A DNA stretch of 64,000 nucleotides from FEB-22 sp003105195 (GTDB lineage: Bacteria; Pseudomonadota; Alphaproteobacteria; Rhizobiales; Xanthobacteraceae). Position 1 is the first letter of the stretch. Every line of letters starts with the position of its first letter. Shown here one piece after another: positions 44,903 to 54,698 of the stretch. The translations under genes were made by a program, and so were the position numbers. The stretch lies in assembly GCA_027493405.1 (NCBI GenBank), contig JAOSKV010000001.1, positions 560,855 to 624,854 on the forward strand. Reading direction: 5' to 3'. Below the pieces are notes generated by a model that was not told the DNA's origin, did no database searches, and worked only from the letters and a program-made list of their open reading frames with translations.

Positions 44903-47734
44903 TTATGCGGTGGGTTCTTCGGGCTTGACGAGTTCGCCGAGGTCCGGCTCGCCGCAGCGCGCCAGCATGACGGAGCGCGCCGCGTCGCGCAGCCGGACCA
45001 CGGACGCGAAGTCGCTGCCGCCCGGCACGATCGGCGCGCCGATCGCGACGCTCAGGCGCGCACGGCGCGGGAACCACTGCTCGCCGCGCAGCATCGAGCG
45101 GGTGCCGCCGATGATCCCGGGCACGACCGGCAGGCCCGCCTCCGCAGCGACCTTGAAGGCGCCGAGATAGAAGGCCGAGAGGCCCGGCCTGCGCGTGAAG
45201 GTTCCTTCCGGAAAGAACACGAGAACGCGGCCCTCCCGCGCCGCCGCCGTGACGGCCTCCGCGTCGGCGAGGCTGCTCGCGACGTCGTAGCGCGCGACGA
45301 AGACCGTGCCGAGAGCGCGCAGGAAGGGCCCGGCGAACAGCTGGCCGGCCAGTTCCTTCTTGGCGACGAAGGCGGGCTCGCCCGGCAGCACGGCCGCGAG
45401 CAGGAGCGCGTCCGCATAGCTCGAATGATTGAACAGCAGCACCGCGTCGCGTCGTGGGACGCGTTCGAGAGCGTGCGTCGTCACGCCGGCGCCGAGCAGC
45501 GCGAAGGCTCCGCGCGCCAGGCGGCGCACGGCGCCCCAGCGCCACGCGCGGCGCGGCAGCAGCATGACCGCGAACCAGGCCAGCGTTGCGCTCGACGCCA
45601 CCACCAGCCACCACCACGCCGCATAGAGCAGCTCCAACGCGCGATGGCCGAGGCGCCGCGCCTGCGGGCCGGCCGCCGCCAGCGACAGGCGCAGGATCTG
45701 CCACCAGAGAGAGCGCTGCGGCGCGCCGACCGTGCCGGTCTCGTAGAGCGCCTTGGCGGCGCTGCGCCGGATCTTGCCGCTCGAGGTCTTCGGTACGGTG
45801 CGCGGCGGCGCCAGCACGACGTCGTCCGGCGGCGTGCCGGCGACATCGGTGACGACCTCGTGGATGCGGGCCTGCAGCGCCCCGCGTCCCCCGGCATCCT
45901 CCGCGCGCGTCTCGGCCAGCACCACGACCCGCTCGGTGCCCGAGGCGCGATCCGTGACGCCGAACACCGCCACGCCGCCCTTGCGCACGCCGCCGATCTC
46001 GGCCACCGCCTCCTCGATCTGCTGCGGGTAGAGGTGGCGCCCGGCCCGGATGATGATGTCCTTGACCCGGCCCGTGATGTGGACGTCGCCCTGCGCCACA
46101 TAGGCGCGGTCGCCGCTGTCGAGCCAGCCGTCGCGGATCAGCGCACGGGTCTTGGCCTCGTTGCGGAAGTAGCCCGCGGTCGCCGAGGGACCGCGAAACT
46201 CGAGCCGGCCCTCCTGGCGCTCGCCCACCTCTCGGCCGGCCTCGTCGACGATGCGGATCTCGTGGCCGGGCAGGGGATGGCCGCAGGCGACGATCTGCAG
46301 CGGGCGCGGGTCGTCGGGCCTCGCCGGCTCGGCAACCCCGCGGCCCGCAAGCGCGGCGCCGTCGACGCGGTCGATGACCGGCAGGCGGCCCGGTGGCGGG
46401 AAGGCGAGGCCGACCGCGTTCTCGGCGAGGCCGTAGACCGGCGCCATGGCCTCCGGCCGGAAGCCGTAGCGGGCGAAGCGTTCGCTGAACCGTTGCAGCG
46501 TCTGCGGGCTCACCGGCTCGGCGCCGTTCGCGACCATGCGCAGCGCGCCGAGATCGAGGCCCTCCAGGGCCGCATCGTCGATCTTGCCGAGGCAGAGCTC
46601 GAAGCCGAAATTCGGCGCCGCCGAGAGCGTCGCGCGGAACCGGTGCATCGTCCACAACCAGCTCTCCGGACGCACCAGGAAGCTGAGCGGCGACATCGCG
46701 TAGAGTGGCGCCGCGAAATGCAGGCAGCCGAGCCAGGCACCGATCAGCCCCATGTCGTGGTAGAGCGGCAGCCAGCTCACGAACACGTCGGCCGAGCTCG
46801 CCTCCATCGCAACACCCATGGCGCGGATATTGGCGAGCAGGTTGGCGTGGCTCAGCACCACCCCCTTCGGGTCGCCGGTCGAGCCCGAGGTGTATTGGAT
46901 CAGCGCGGTGGCGGCGGGATCCGTGACCGGCGGGAGCGCAAGCGGCACACCTTCTGCGAGCTCGGCGACGCTCGCGACCGCGCGCAGGCTCTCGGCCTGG
47001 CCGCGCAGCAGCAGCGCCGCCGCGCGCGCTTCCGGCACCGTGATCAGCAGGCAGGCGCCGGCATTGCGCAGGATGCCGGCCTGGCGCCGCAGATGGTCCT
47101 CGATCTGCGAGAGCCGCAACGGCGGATAGATCGGCACCGGCACCGCGCCCGCGTAGAGCACACCGAAGAAGGCTGCGAAGAAATCGAGGCCCGTCGGCAA
47201 CATCAGGGCGACGCGGTCGCCCGGCGCGACGTCGCGACGGACGAGCCCGGCGGCGACCGCGCGCGCCGCTGCGCGGAGCTCTGCGAAGGTCAGTGAGCCG
47301 AGCACGGTGCTTTCGTCCTGCAGCACCGTGAGGTGTCGCCGGTCCGCGTGCCGCGCCACGTGCCACTCGAGCACCTCGACCAGGGTCCGCGCTTCACTCG
47401 CGGCCGGCACCGGCGGCAGGGCTTCGGGGGCCGGAGGCAGGGCAGCGGCGGGCGCCGTGCCGGCCCTCGCCAGCGCCGCGATGAGGTCGGCGACCGTCTC
47501 GGCCTCGCCGATGAGCGCGCCGGGCAGGCGGACCCGGAAGGCGCGCTCGACCCGCAGGATCAGCTCGGTGCGCCCGAGGCTGTCGATGCCGAGGTCGCGC
47601 TCGATCCGGCTCGCCGGCGAGATCTCGATCGCGTCCGCGCGCCGCGGATGCAGCTCGCGCACTAGCGCCCGCATCACCGCGATCAGGTCGCGCGCCTGCG
47701 CGTCGGCGGGCCGGGTCTCGGTGTTCGCGTCCAC
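44903..47734 (-). CDS. ACP - fatty acyl-AMP ligase - PlsC acyltransferase fusion
   Basis: Encodes 943 residues in three parts. Residues 10-90 are an acyl carrier domain with GIDSLGRTEL (Ser52 for the pantetheine arm). Residues 115-690 are an adenylating ligase of FAAL type: YTSGSTGDPKGVVLSHANLL from 281, SWLPLYHDMGLIGAWLG, YGLAENAVGLAFPP and terminal Lys in PKTSSGKIRRSAAK. After two membrane-like stretches (YAAWWWLVVASSATLAWFAV), a PlsC acyltransferase shows NHSSYAD (His770, Asp775) and FFPEGTFTRRPGL. It could activate a fatty acid, load it on its own ACP and transfer it to a lyso-lipid. An FNR/FixK box is 33 bp upstream. Confidence 0.9.
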   Translation of the reverse strand: MDANTETRPADAQARDLIAVMRALVRELHPRRADAIEISPASRIERDLGIDSLGRTELILRVERAFRVRLPGALIGEAETVADLIAALARAGTAPAAALPPAPEALPPVPAASEARTLVEVLEWHVARHADRRHLTVLQDESTVLGSLTFAELRAAARAVAAGLVRRDVAPGDRVALMLPTGLDFFAAFFGVLYAGAVPVPIYPPLRLSQIEDHLRRQAGILRNAGACLLITVPEARAAALLLRGQAESLRAVASVAELAEGVPLALPPVTDPAATALIQYTSGSTGDPKGVVLSHANLLANIRAMGVAMEASSADVFVSWLPLYHDMGLIGAWLGCLHFAAPLYAMSPLSFLVRPESWLWTMHRFRATLSAAPNFGFELCLGKIDDAALEGLDLGALRMVANGAEPVSPQTLQRFSERFARYGFRPEAMAPVYGLAENAVGLAFPPPGRLPVIDRVDGAALAGRGVAEPARPDDPRPLQIVACGHPLPGHEIRIVDEAGREVGERQEGRLEFRGPSATAGYFRNEAKTRALIRDGWLDSGDRAYVAQGDVHITGRVKDIIIRAGRHLYPQQIEEAVAEIGGVRKGGVAVFGVTDRASGTERVVVLAETRAEDAGGRGALQARIHEVVTDVAGTPPDDVVLAPPRTVPKTSSGKIRRSAAKALYETGTVGAPQRSLWWQILRLSLAAAGPQARRLGHRALELLYAAWWWLVVASSATLAWFAVMLLPRRAWRWGAVRRLARGAFALLGAGVTTHALERVPRRDAVLLFNHSSYADALLLAAVLPGEPAFVAKKELAGQLFAGPFLRALGTVFVARYDVASSLADAEAVTAAAREGRVLVFFPEGTFTRRPGLSAFYLGAFKVAAEAGLPVVPGIIGGTRSMLRGEQWFPRRARLSVAIGAPIVPGGSDFASVVRLRDAARSVMLARCGEPDLGELVKPEEPTA

Positions 47735-47767
47735 TCGAAAAGTCTAGGCCCGGCCTGCGGCGGAACC

Positions 47768-47781
47768 TTGATGCGCGTCAA
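47768..47781. promoter_or_regulatory. FNR/FixK-type box for the FAAL fusion
   Basis: TTGATGCGCGTCAA lies 33 bp before the fusion gene start at 47734 and is the last such box noticed going rightward. The rest of the 300-bp gap to livF holds the livF promoter and no gene. Confidence 0.78.
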
Positions 47782-47996
47782 CGGGGGGGCCGCGGGCCTC
47801 GCCGCCCCCTCCATCGCGGGACGCCACCCGTCGGCTAGGCTTCTCCCAACGGACTGCACGGCTCCGCGCCGCCATTGCTGCACGTGTCATCTGGCGATGA
47901 TGTCTTTGCACCAGTTGGCGCCACTCATCGTGAAGCCACGCGCCCCGGCGTGGCAATGTCCCCGGCCCGCAAGCCGCGGCGGACCGTCGGCCGCCG

Positions 47997-48024
47997 TTGA
48001 CAGCGCACCGCGGCGCGGTAGCAT
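47997..48024 (+). promoter_or_regulatory. Sigma70-like promoter of the liv operon
   Basis: TTGACA at 47997-48002 and TAGCAT at 48019-48024 are separated by 16 bases. Predicted transcription start is near 48031, just before livF. Confidence 0.5.
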
Positions 48025-48034
48025 CGAGAATGAG

Positions 48035-48832
48035 ATGATCGTATCGCTCCGCAATACGATGGATTTAGGATTGCCTGCTTCGCCGAAATCACTTGCCGCT
48101 GCGTCACCCGATGCGGGCGCCCCGATCCTGACGGCGACCTCGTTGCGTTATGCCTATCGCGGCATCCCCGCCACGACGGATGTCGCCTTCACGGTCGCAA
48201 ACGGCAGCATCACGGCGCTGATCGGCTCGAACGGCGCCGGCAAGACCACGACCGTGAAGATGATTGCCGGCGCATTGCGCCCCGATGCAGGGCGGATCAT
48301 GTTCGACGGGCGAGACATCACGCGGCTCCCGGCGCATGAGGTGGTCGATCTCGGCATCACCCTCGTTCCGGAAGGGCGGCTCGTGTTCGCGGGCATGACG
48401 GTCAGGGAGAATCTCCAGATCGGCGCAACCGCGCCGCGCGCTGCGGCCGATGCGGCGCGCAACATGGAGCGGATCTTCGCGCTGTTTCCGCGTCTCGCCG
48501 AGCGCCGCGACCAGTACGCCGGGACCATGAGCGGCGGCGAGCAGCAGATGCTCGCGATCGGCCGCGGGCTCATGGCCAATCCGCGCCTGCTGATCCTCGA
48601 CGAGCCTTCATTGGGCCTGAGCCCGAAGATCGTGCAGAACATCTTCGATCTGATCAAGCGGCTGCACGCCGGCGGCATCAGCATCCTGCTCGTCGAGCAG
48701 AACGTGAACCAGGCACTCGCAATCGCGCAGCACGCATTCGTTCTCGAGAAAGGTCGGGTGGTGAAGTCGGGCAGTGGCAAGGCGCTGCTGAACGACCCAG
48801 CCGTCCGCGAAGCGTTCCTAGGCGGGCTCTAG
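48035..48832 (+). CDS. livF: Branched-chain-type ABC importer ATPase LivF
   Basis: Encodes 265 residues. Walker A GSNGAGKTT, signature MSGGEQQMLAIGRGL, Walker B LLILDEPSLGLSP and H-loop VEQNVNQAL identify LivF. It energises uptake by LivH/LivM of an amino-acid-like or amide ligand. ATG 48035 sits only about four bases after the predicted transcription start; ATG 48059 is a possible alternative that would leave the inverted repeat at 48038-48060 in the leader. First gene of a 13-gene plus-strand operon, an unusual place for livF. Confidence 0.9.
   Translation: MIVSLRNTMDLGLPASPKSLAAASPDAGAPILTATSLRYAYRGIPATTDVAFTVANGSITALIGSNGAGKTTTVKMIAGALRPDAGRIMFDGRDITRLPAHEVVDLGITLVPEGRLVFAGMTVRENLQIGATAPRAAADAARNMERIFALFPRLAERRDQYAGTMSGGEQQMLAIGRGLMANPRLLILDEPSLGLSPKIVQNIFDLIKRLHAGGISILLVEQNVNQALAIAQHAFVLEKGRVVKSGSGKALLNDPAVREAFLGGL
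48038..48060. promoter_or_regulatory. Inverted repeat, candidate operator
   Basis: ATCGTAT (48038-48044) and ATACGAT (48054-48060) are perfect 7-bp inverted repeats separated by nine bases, just downstream of the liv promoter. The operon's own IclR-type regulator is the obvious candidate to bind it. Confidence 0.5.
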
Positions 48833-48852
48833 CAGCTCAATCGGAGGGTAAG

Positions 48853-50083
48853 ATGGACAGACGTTCGTTCTTGAAGGCGGGAGCCGGCGCGGCGCTCGCA
48901 CCGGCAGTGCTGACCGGCAAGGTATCCGCGCAAGAGGCCGTGATCCGCTTCGGCGGATCGGTGCCCATGACCGGCCCCGCGGCCGAGACCGGCCTCAATG
49001 TGAAGTTCGGCTACGACTGCGCCGTCAAGTTCATCAACGAGCAGATGGGCGGCGTAGACATCGGCGGAAAGAAGTATCGCGTCTCCCTCAACCTGTTCGA
49101 CGATGCCAGTGATCCGGCGCGCGCGACCTCGCTGATCCAGAAGCAGGTGGACGAGGGCGTGAGCTTCTTCCTCGGCTCCTTCGGCAGCAACATCGTGCTT
49201 CCGACCTGCGCGATCACCGAAGCGGCCGGCCGCATCATGGTGCAGGCCGGCGGCGGCTCCGACCTGATCTTCACGCAGGGACGCCGCCGCGTATTCGGGC
49301 TGTTCCCTCGCGCGTCGCGCCAATTCGCGTCCACCACCGCGATGTTCAAGACGCTGCAGCCGCAGCCGCAGTCGATCATGTTCATCTACACCAATGACGC
49401 CTTCTCGAAGGTGGCGGGTGAGGGCGCCAAGAAGGAAGTCGAGACGGCCGGCTTCAAGACGTTCGACTCCATCACACTTCCCGCTCAGGTCTCCGACGTG
49501 ACCGACGCGCTCGGCACCGTGCGCGCCGCGAACCCCGACGTGCTCGTCTGCTCGACCCACGACCAGGTATCGATCCTCATTGCCCGCCAGATGGTGGCGA
49601 CCAACACCAACGTCAAGGCTCTGTTTCAGACGCTCGGACCGCAGACGGCCGCCTACCGCGAAGCCCTCGGCAAGTATGCCAACGGTGTCATGGGGGCCTC
49701 CTATTGGGACGAGAACGCCGCCTACAAGGGCGCGATCTTCGGATCCGCCAAAGACTTCGCCACCTACTATCGCGCCAACTTCAAACGCGAGCTCACCCCC
49801 CACACGGCCCCGGGGGGGGGGGGCCGGCCCCCCCCCCCCAAAGAAGAAGAAGGGGGGCGGCACGGTGACCGACCGGAATGCCATCCGCGATGCGCTCGCC
49901 TCGCTCGACCTCGAGACGTTCTACGGACGCATCAAGTTCACGGCGCAGGGCGACGGCGACCCCGTGCTGCTCGGACCCATGGTCATCCAGCGCCAGAAGA
50001 ACCAGGTCACCGTGGTGTATCCGAAGGAAGCGGCCTCGGCTCCGGTCATCTATCCGGCGCCAGCCTGGCAGGACCGCACCTGA
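48853..50083 (+). CDS. livJ: ABC importer binding protein LivJ-like, with corrupted patch
   Basis: About 410 residues expected. Signal sequence of Tat/Sec type at the start: DRRSFLKAGAGAALAPAVLTGKVSA-Q. The mature part is a type 1 periplasmic binding protein: IRFGGSVPMTGPAAETGLNVKFGYDCAVKF, FFLGSFGSNIVLPT and MFIYTNDAFSKVAGEGAKKEVE. Bases 49808-49858 are a homopolymer patch that destroys about 17 codons and adds one base. After it the frame resumes at GTVTDRNAIRDALASLDLETFYG and runs to VIYPAPAWQDRT. The ligand is probably a polar amino-acid-like compound degraded by the downstream hydrolases. Confidence 0.85.
49808..49858. other. Homopolymer patch inside livJ
   Basis: Runs of about 13 G and 12 C, then A/G words, interrupt an otherwise normal binding-protein gene while keeping its length within one base. 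It looks like the patch in vapC and is probably a base-calling or gap-filling artefact. Confidence 0.75.
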
Positions 50084-50098
50084 TCGTCGCTCCATGTC

Positions 50099-50125
50099 CC
50101 GGGCCGCGCTTCGCGCGCGGCCCGG
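50099..50125 (+). other. Strong stem-loop between livJ and livH
   Basis: CCGGGCCGCGC (50099-50109) pairs perfectly with GCGCGGCCCGG (50115-50125) across a five-base loop. No T run follows, so it is more likely an mRNA-stabilising or partial-termination hairpin that keeps binding protein above permease level, common after binding-protein genes. Confidence 0.55.
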
Positions 50126-50155
50126 CCACGACCTGCAGGCAGATCCGATTTTCCC

Positions 50156-51029
50156 ATGCTCGTTCTGCAAACGGCCCTGAACGGCCTTGTCCTCGGCGGC
50201 GTCTATTCGCTCGCCGCGGTCGGCTTTTCGCTGATCTTCGGGGCGCTCGGCATCGTCAATCTGACCCATGGGATCTTCGTGATCTGCGGTGCCTATGCGT
50301 CGATGATGCTGTTCCACGGCCTGAGCGTCGACCCGTTCTTCGCCACGATCCCGGTGGCGTTCGTGTTCTTCTTCATCGGATACGTCTACCAGCGTTATCT
50401 GATCCAGCTCGCGGTGTCGCGCGCCTCGCTGGTCGCGTCGCTGCTCGTGACCTTCGGTGTCGCCTTGATTGCGCGCAACCTGCTGCAGCTCGGCTTCAGC
50501 CCGGACGTGCGCACCATTACGCCGTCCTACAGCTTTTCGAGCCTGGTGATCGGGGGCCTGCGCGTCGACATGGTGCGCCTGATCGGAGTGGGTGTGAGCC
50601 TCGTGCTCCTGTCGTTGATGGCGCTGCTCCTCGCCAAGACGGCGTTCGGCCGCCGGATCCGCGCGACCGCGCAACAGCCGCTTGCCGCCAACCTGTCCGG
50701 CGTCAATGTGCCTCATGTCTTCGGCCAGACCTTCGGCCTGGGTGCCGCCTTCGCGGCGGCCGCCGGCGCGGTGCTCGGCATCGTGCAGCCGTTCTCGCCC
50801 TCCGCCGAGGAGTTCTGGACGTTGAATGCATTCATCGTCGTGGTGCTCGGCGGGGTCGGCAGTCCGTCCGGCGCCCTGCTGGGGGATCCTGCTCGGGCTG
50901 ATCTCGAGCTTCACGGCCCAGTATGTCGGTCCATCCTTCACCAACGCCGTGATGTTCCTCGTGCTCGTGGTCATGCTGCTCGTCCGGCCGCATGGTCTGC
51001 TCGGCAGCGCCTTCGGAGAGAGCCGATGA
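50156..51029 (+). CDS. livH: Branched-chain-type ABC permease LivH (frameshifted)
   Basis: About 290 residues after correction. LivH features: LVLGGVYSLAAVGFSLIFGALGIVNLTHG, many membrane helices and NAFIVVVLGGVGSPSGALLG. At the G run 50881-50885 the frame breaks (one extra G, or two missing); the other frame continues ILLGLISSFTAQYVGPSFTNAVMFLVLVVMLLVRPHGLLG to 51029. The stop overlaps the livM ATG. It forms the membrane channel with LivM. Confidence 0.87.
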
Positions 51030-51996
51030 TGCGCTTCCTCGGTCTCGCAGGCGCGGTCGCCGCCGCAGCGGTGCTGCCCGAATTCCTGCCTCCGTTCTAT
51101 GTCCGCGTGGTGCAGTTCTTCTTCTTCAGCGCGGCGCTCGCGCTCGCCTGGAACATCATGGGCGGCTTTGCCGGCTACTGGAGCTTCGGCCACACGGTCT
51201 TCATCGGCATGGGCGGGTTCGCGGCGGCGCATCTCGTTACCGCCCTCGGGCTCTCGGCGGGTCCCGTGCAGATGGTCACCGGCATCGTCTTCGGCGCGCT
51301 GTTCTGCGGCGCCTTCGCCGCGATCATCGCCTATCCGATCCTGCGCCTGCGCGGCATCTACTTCGCGATCGCCATGCTCGGCATCAGCCAAGTCGTCGCC
51401 GAGCTTGCGAACAATGTGAGCTGGGTGAAGGGCGACGTCGGCCTCTTCATCGAGACCAAGCTGCCCGGCGACATCGCGCCCGAACGCTTCTACTACTATG
51501 TGTTCGGCGGGCTGCTTCTCGTCACCGCGCTCGCGAGCTTTCTCATCCTGCGCGGCCGCTTCGGCTATGGCCTGCTCGCGATCCGCGAGGACGAGGACAC
51601 CGCGAAAATGCTGGGCGTCCCGACCGAGAAGCTGAAGATACTCGGCTTCGTCGCCAGCGCCGCGCTCGTCGGCATGCTGGGCGCGACCTACGCCTACAGC
51701 CTCGGCTACTTCACGACGGGCTCGCTGTTCCGCGTCGATTTCAGCCTCAACATGATCATCTACTGCCTCATCGGCGGTATCGGCACCATCGCGGGGCCGA
51801 TCCTCGGTGCCGCGGTCATGCTGTTCCTGACCCAGGTCGTCCTCGGCGGAGTGCTGGAGCTGCACCTCCTCGTCACGGGCGCCGTGGTGGTCGTCATCGT
51901 TCTGTCCATGCCGGACGGCATCATGGGGCTCCTCGGGTCGCTGACCACGCGAAAACCCGCGGCACCTCCTGCGCCCGCGTCACCGGAAGTTGCGCG

Positions 51997-52000
<4 letters not shown>
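51026..52000 (+). CDS. livM: Branched-chain-type ABC permease LivM
   Basis: Encodes 324 residues with about nine membrane helices. Family motifs include NIMGGFAGYWSFGHTVFIGMGGFAAA, LRGIYFAIAMLGISQ, LAIREDEDTAKMLGVPTEKLKI (ATPase contact) and GGIGTIAGPILGAAVM. It starts in the livH stop (ATGATG) and its own stop overlaps livG. Partner of LivH in the importer. Confidence 0.92.
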
Positions 52001-52742
<742 letters not shown>

Positions 52743-52746
<4 letters not shown>

Positions 52747-53885
52747 CACAGCAGATCGACCTCGAGGCGCTCTCCTTCGAGGTTCCTGAGATGCTCGAGG
52801 CCGTCAGGCCGTGGATCGAGACCGAGAGTCCGACCTACGATGCCGCAGCCGTGAACAGGATGATGGATCTGGTCACGCGCGATTTCGCCATGGCGGGCGC
52901 CACGGTGGAGCGCATCCCGGGCAGCCAGGGACTCGGAGACAATGTTCGCGTGCGCTTCCCCCATGCGGTGGCTGGGACGCCCGGCATTCTCGTGCTCGCG
53001 CATCTCGACACGGTTCATCCGGTCGGCACGCTCGCGCAGCTTCCCTGGCGCATCGACGACGACCGCTGCTATGGCCCCGGCCTGTTCGACATGAAAGGCG
53101 GAACGTTCCTGGCCTTCCACGCCATGAAGGCACTGCAGCGAAAGGGCGTCGCGACCGCCCTGCCGGTCAGCTTCCTGCTCACCTGCGACGAGGAGATCGG
53201 CAGTCCCTCGACCCGCACCCTCATCGAGCGTGAGGCAGTGCGCAGCAAGTACGTGCTCGTCCCGGAGCCCGCGCGCCGCGACGGCGGCGTGGTCACGGGC
53301 CGCTATGCCATTGGCCGTTACCGGCTGACCGCCACGGGCCGGCCCAGCCACGCCGGGCTTCGGCTTGGAGAAGGGCTTTCGGCCATCCGCGAGATCGCTC
53401 ACCAGATCATCGCGGTCGATGGCATGACGCAGGACGAGAGCACGTTCAGCGTCGGCGTCGTGCGCGGCGGGCAATGGGTGAATTGCGTTGCGACCACGGC
53501 CTCGATCGAGATCCTCAACATGTCAAAGACGGAGGCCGCGCGGGCCGAGGCGCACGCGAAGCTTGCGGCGCTCAAACCCGCCGATCCGCAGATCAAGCTC
53601 ACCCTCGAGGCCGGCGTGCAGCGCCCGCTCTGGACCACCTCGGAGCGCGATATGGCGCTTTATGCCATGGCGAGCGGCATCGCGGCCGAGCTCGGCTTCG
53701 AGATCCCGAGCCAGTATTCGGCCGGAGGATCGGACGGCAACTTCACGGGGGCGCTCGGGGTCACCACGCTGGACGGCCTCGGGCCGCGCGGCGAGGGACC
53801 GCATACGCTCGACGAGCACATCATCATTTCGAGCCTTCCCGAGCGCGGGCGGCTCCTCGCCGGACTGATCGCCCGTCTGTCCTGA
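52743..53885 (+). CDS. M20 family metallohydrolase (carboxypeptidase G2-like)
   Basis: Encodes 380 residues, no signal peptide. Metal and catalytic motifs: LAHLDTVHPVG (His, Asp), YGPGLFDMKGG (bridging Asp), LTCDEEIGSP (catalytic Glu and metal Glu), VPEPARRDGG, GRPSHAGLRLGEGLSA and a late HTLDEH with the last His ligand. The family cleaves C-terminal amide or carbamoyl bonds using two zinc ions. A similar enzyme lies at 61585-62766, so the operon has two. It probably acts in the cytoplasm on the imported substrate or its ring-opened product. Confidence 0.9.
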
Positions 53886-53894
53886 GGTTTGCGG

Positions 53895-54686
53895 ATGAGC
53901 ATTGTCAGCAAGGTGGCGTTTCGGGAGGAGGATGCCGACGGCCGCGATCCGCTTGCGATTCAGTCGGTGATGCGCGCTCTCGACGTGCTCGAGGTGTTCG
54001 CCCGCACCGGCATGCCGATGTCGCTCGGCGAGATTGCCAAGGCCGCGGGCACCACCAAGAGTGCCGCGCAGAGGATCGCCCACACGCTGGTCAAGCGCGG
54101 CTATCTGGAGCATGCGCCCGACGGCGGCCTGCTGCCGGGGCGCCGCGCTCTCGACCGCAGCTTCGACTATCTGCGGCTGAACGGTCTGGTCGAGCGCGCC
54201 GTTCCCGTGCTGATCGAGCTCCGGCGCGTGACCAACGAAAGGGTCGATCTCAGCCTGTTCGACCGCACCCAGATCGTTTACGCGGCGCGCCTGCAGAGTA
54301 AGCGCGAGACCTTCTACGCGACCCTGATCGGCCGCCGCGTGCCCACCTTCTGCTCGTCGGGCGGGTGGGCCTGCATGGCGGCGCTCTCCGACGCCGAGAT
54401 GGACAACGTGCTCGCCGAGTCCGACATGCGCCGCATCACGCCGAAGACCATCACCGATCCGGAAATGATCCGCCGGAAGGTGCGCGAGGTGCGCAAGTGC
54501 TCCTATGCGCTCGCCGCCGAACAGGCGCTCATCGGCGAGGTCGTGGCGGCGGCGGCGATCCTCGACCGGTCGGGCCGTCCGCTCGGCGCGATCCACGTCG
54601 CGGGATCGCTGTCGGAATGGCCGATCGAGGACTTCCGCCGAAAATTCGCGCCCCTCGCCGTCGAGGCGGCGAGGGCATTGTCATGA
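53895..54686 (+). CDS. IclR family transcriptional regulator
   Basis: Encodes 263 residues. Winged helix at about 20-80 (AIQSVMRALDVLEVFARTGMPMSLGEIAKAAGTTKSAAQRIAHTLVKRGYLE) and the IclR effector domain from 100 on (RRVTNERVDLSLFDRTQIVYAARL, FCSSGGWACMAALSDAEMD, SYALAAEQALIGEVVAAAAI). ATG 53895 is used; an in-frame TTG lies six bases earlier. Placed mid-operon, it probably senses a pathway metabolite and controls the liv promoter, possibly through the inverted repeat at 48038-48060. Confidence 0.9.
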   Translation: MSIVSKVAFREEDADGRDPLAIQSVMRALDVLEVFARTGMPMSLGEIAKAAGTTKSAAQRIAHTLVKRGYLEHAPDGGLLPGRRALDRSFDYLRLNGLVERAVPVLIELRRVTNERVDLSLFDRTQIVYAARLQSKRETFYATLIGRRVPTFCSSGGWACMAALSDAEMDNVLAESDMRRITPKTITDPEMIRRKVREVRKCSYALAAEQALIGEVVAAAAILDRSGRPLGAIHVAGSLSEWPIEDFRRKFAPLAVEAARALS

Positions 54687-54698
54687 CGGAGAGATGGC

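Noticed and set aside
48035..48832. Possible long livF start from 47768
   Set aside because: The added 89 residues are unstructured, overlap the FNR box of the divergent gene and the sigma70-like promoter, and are absent from LivF proteins.
49808..49858. Possible contingency tract controlling livJ
   Set aside because: Two adjacent G and C runs replace about 17 conserved codons rather than adding a run between codons.
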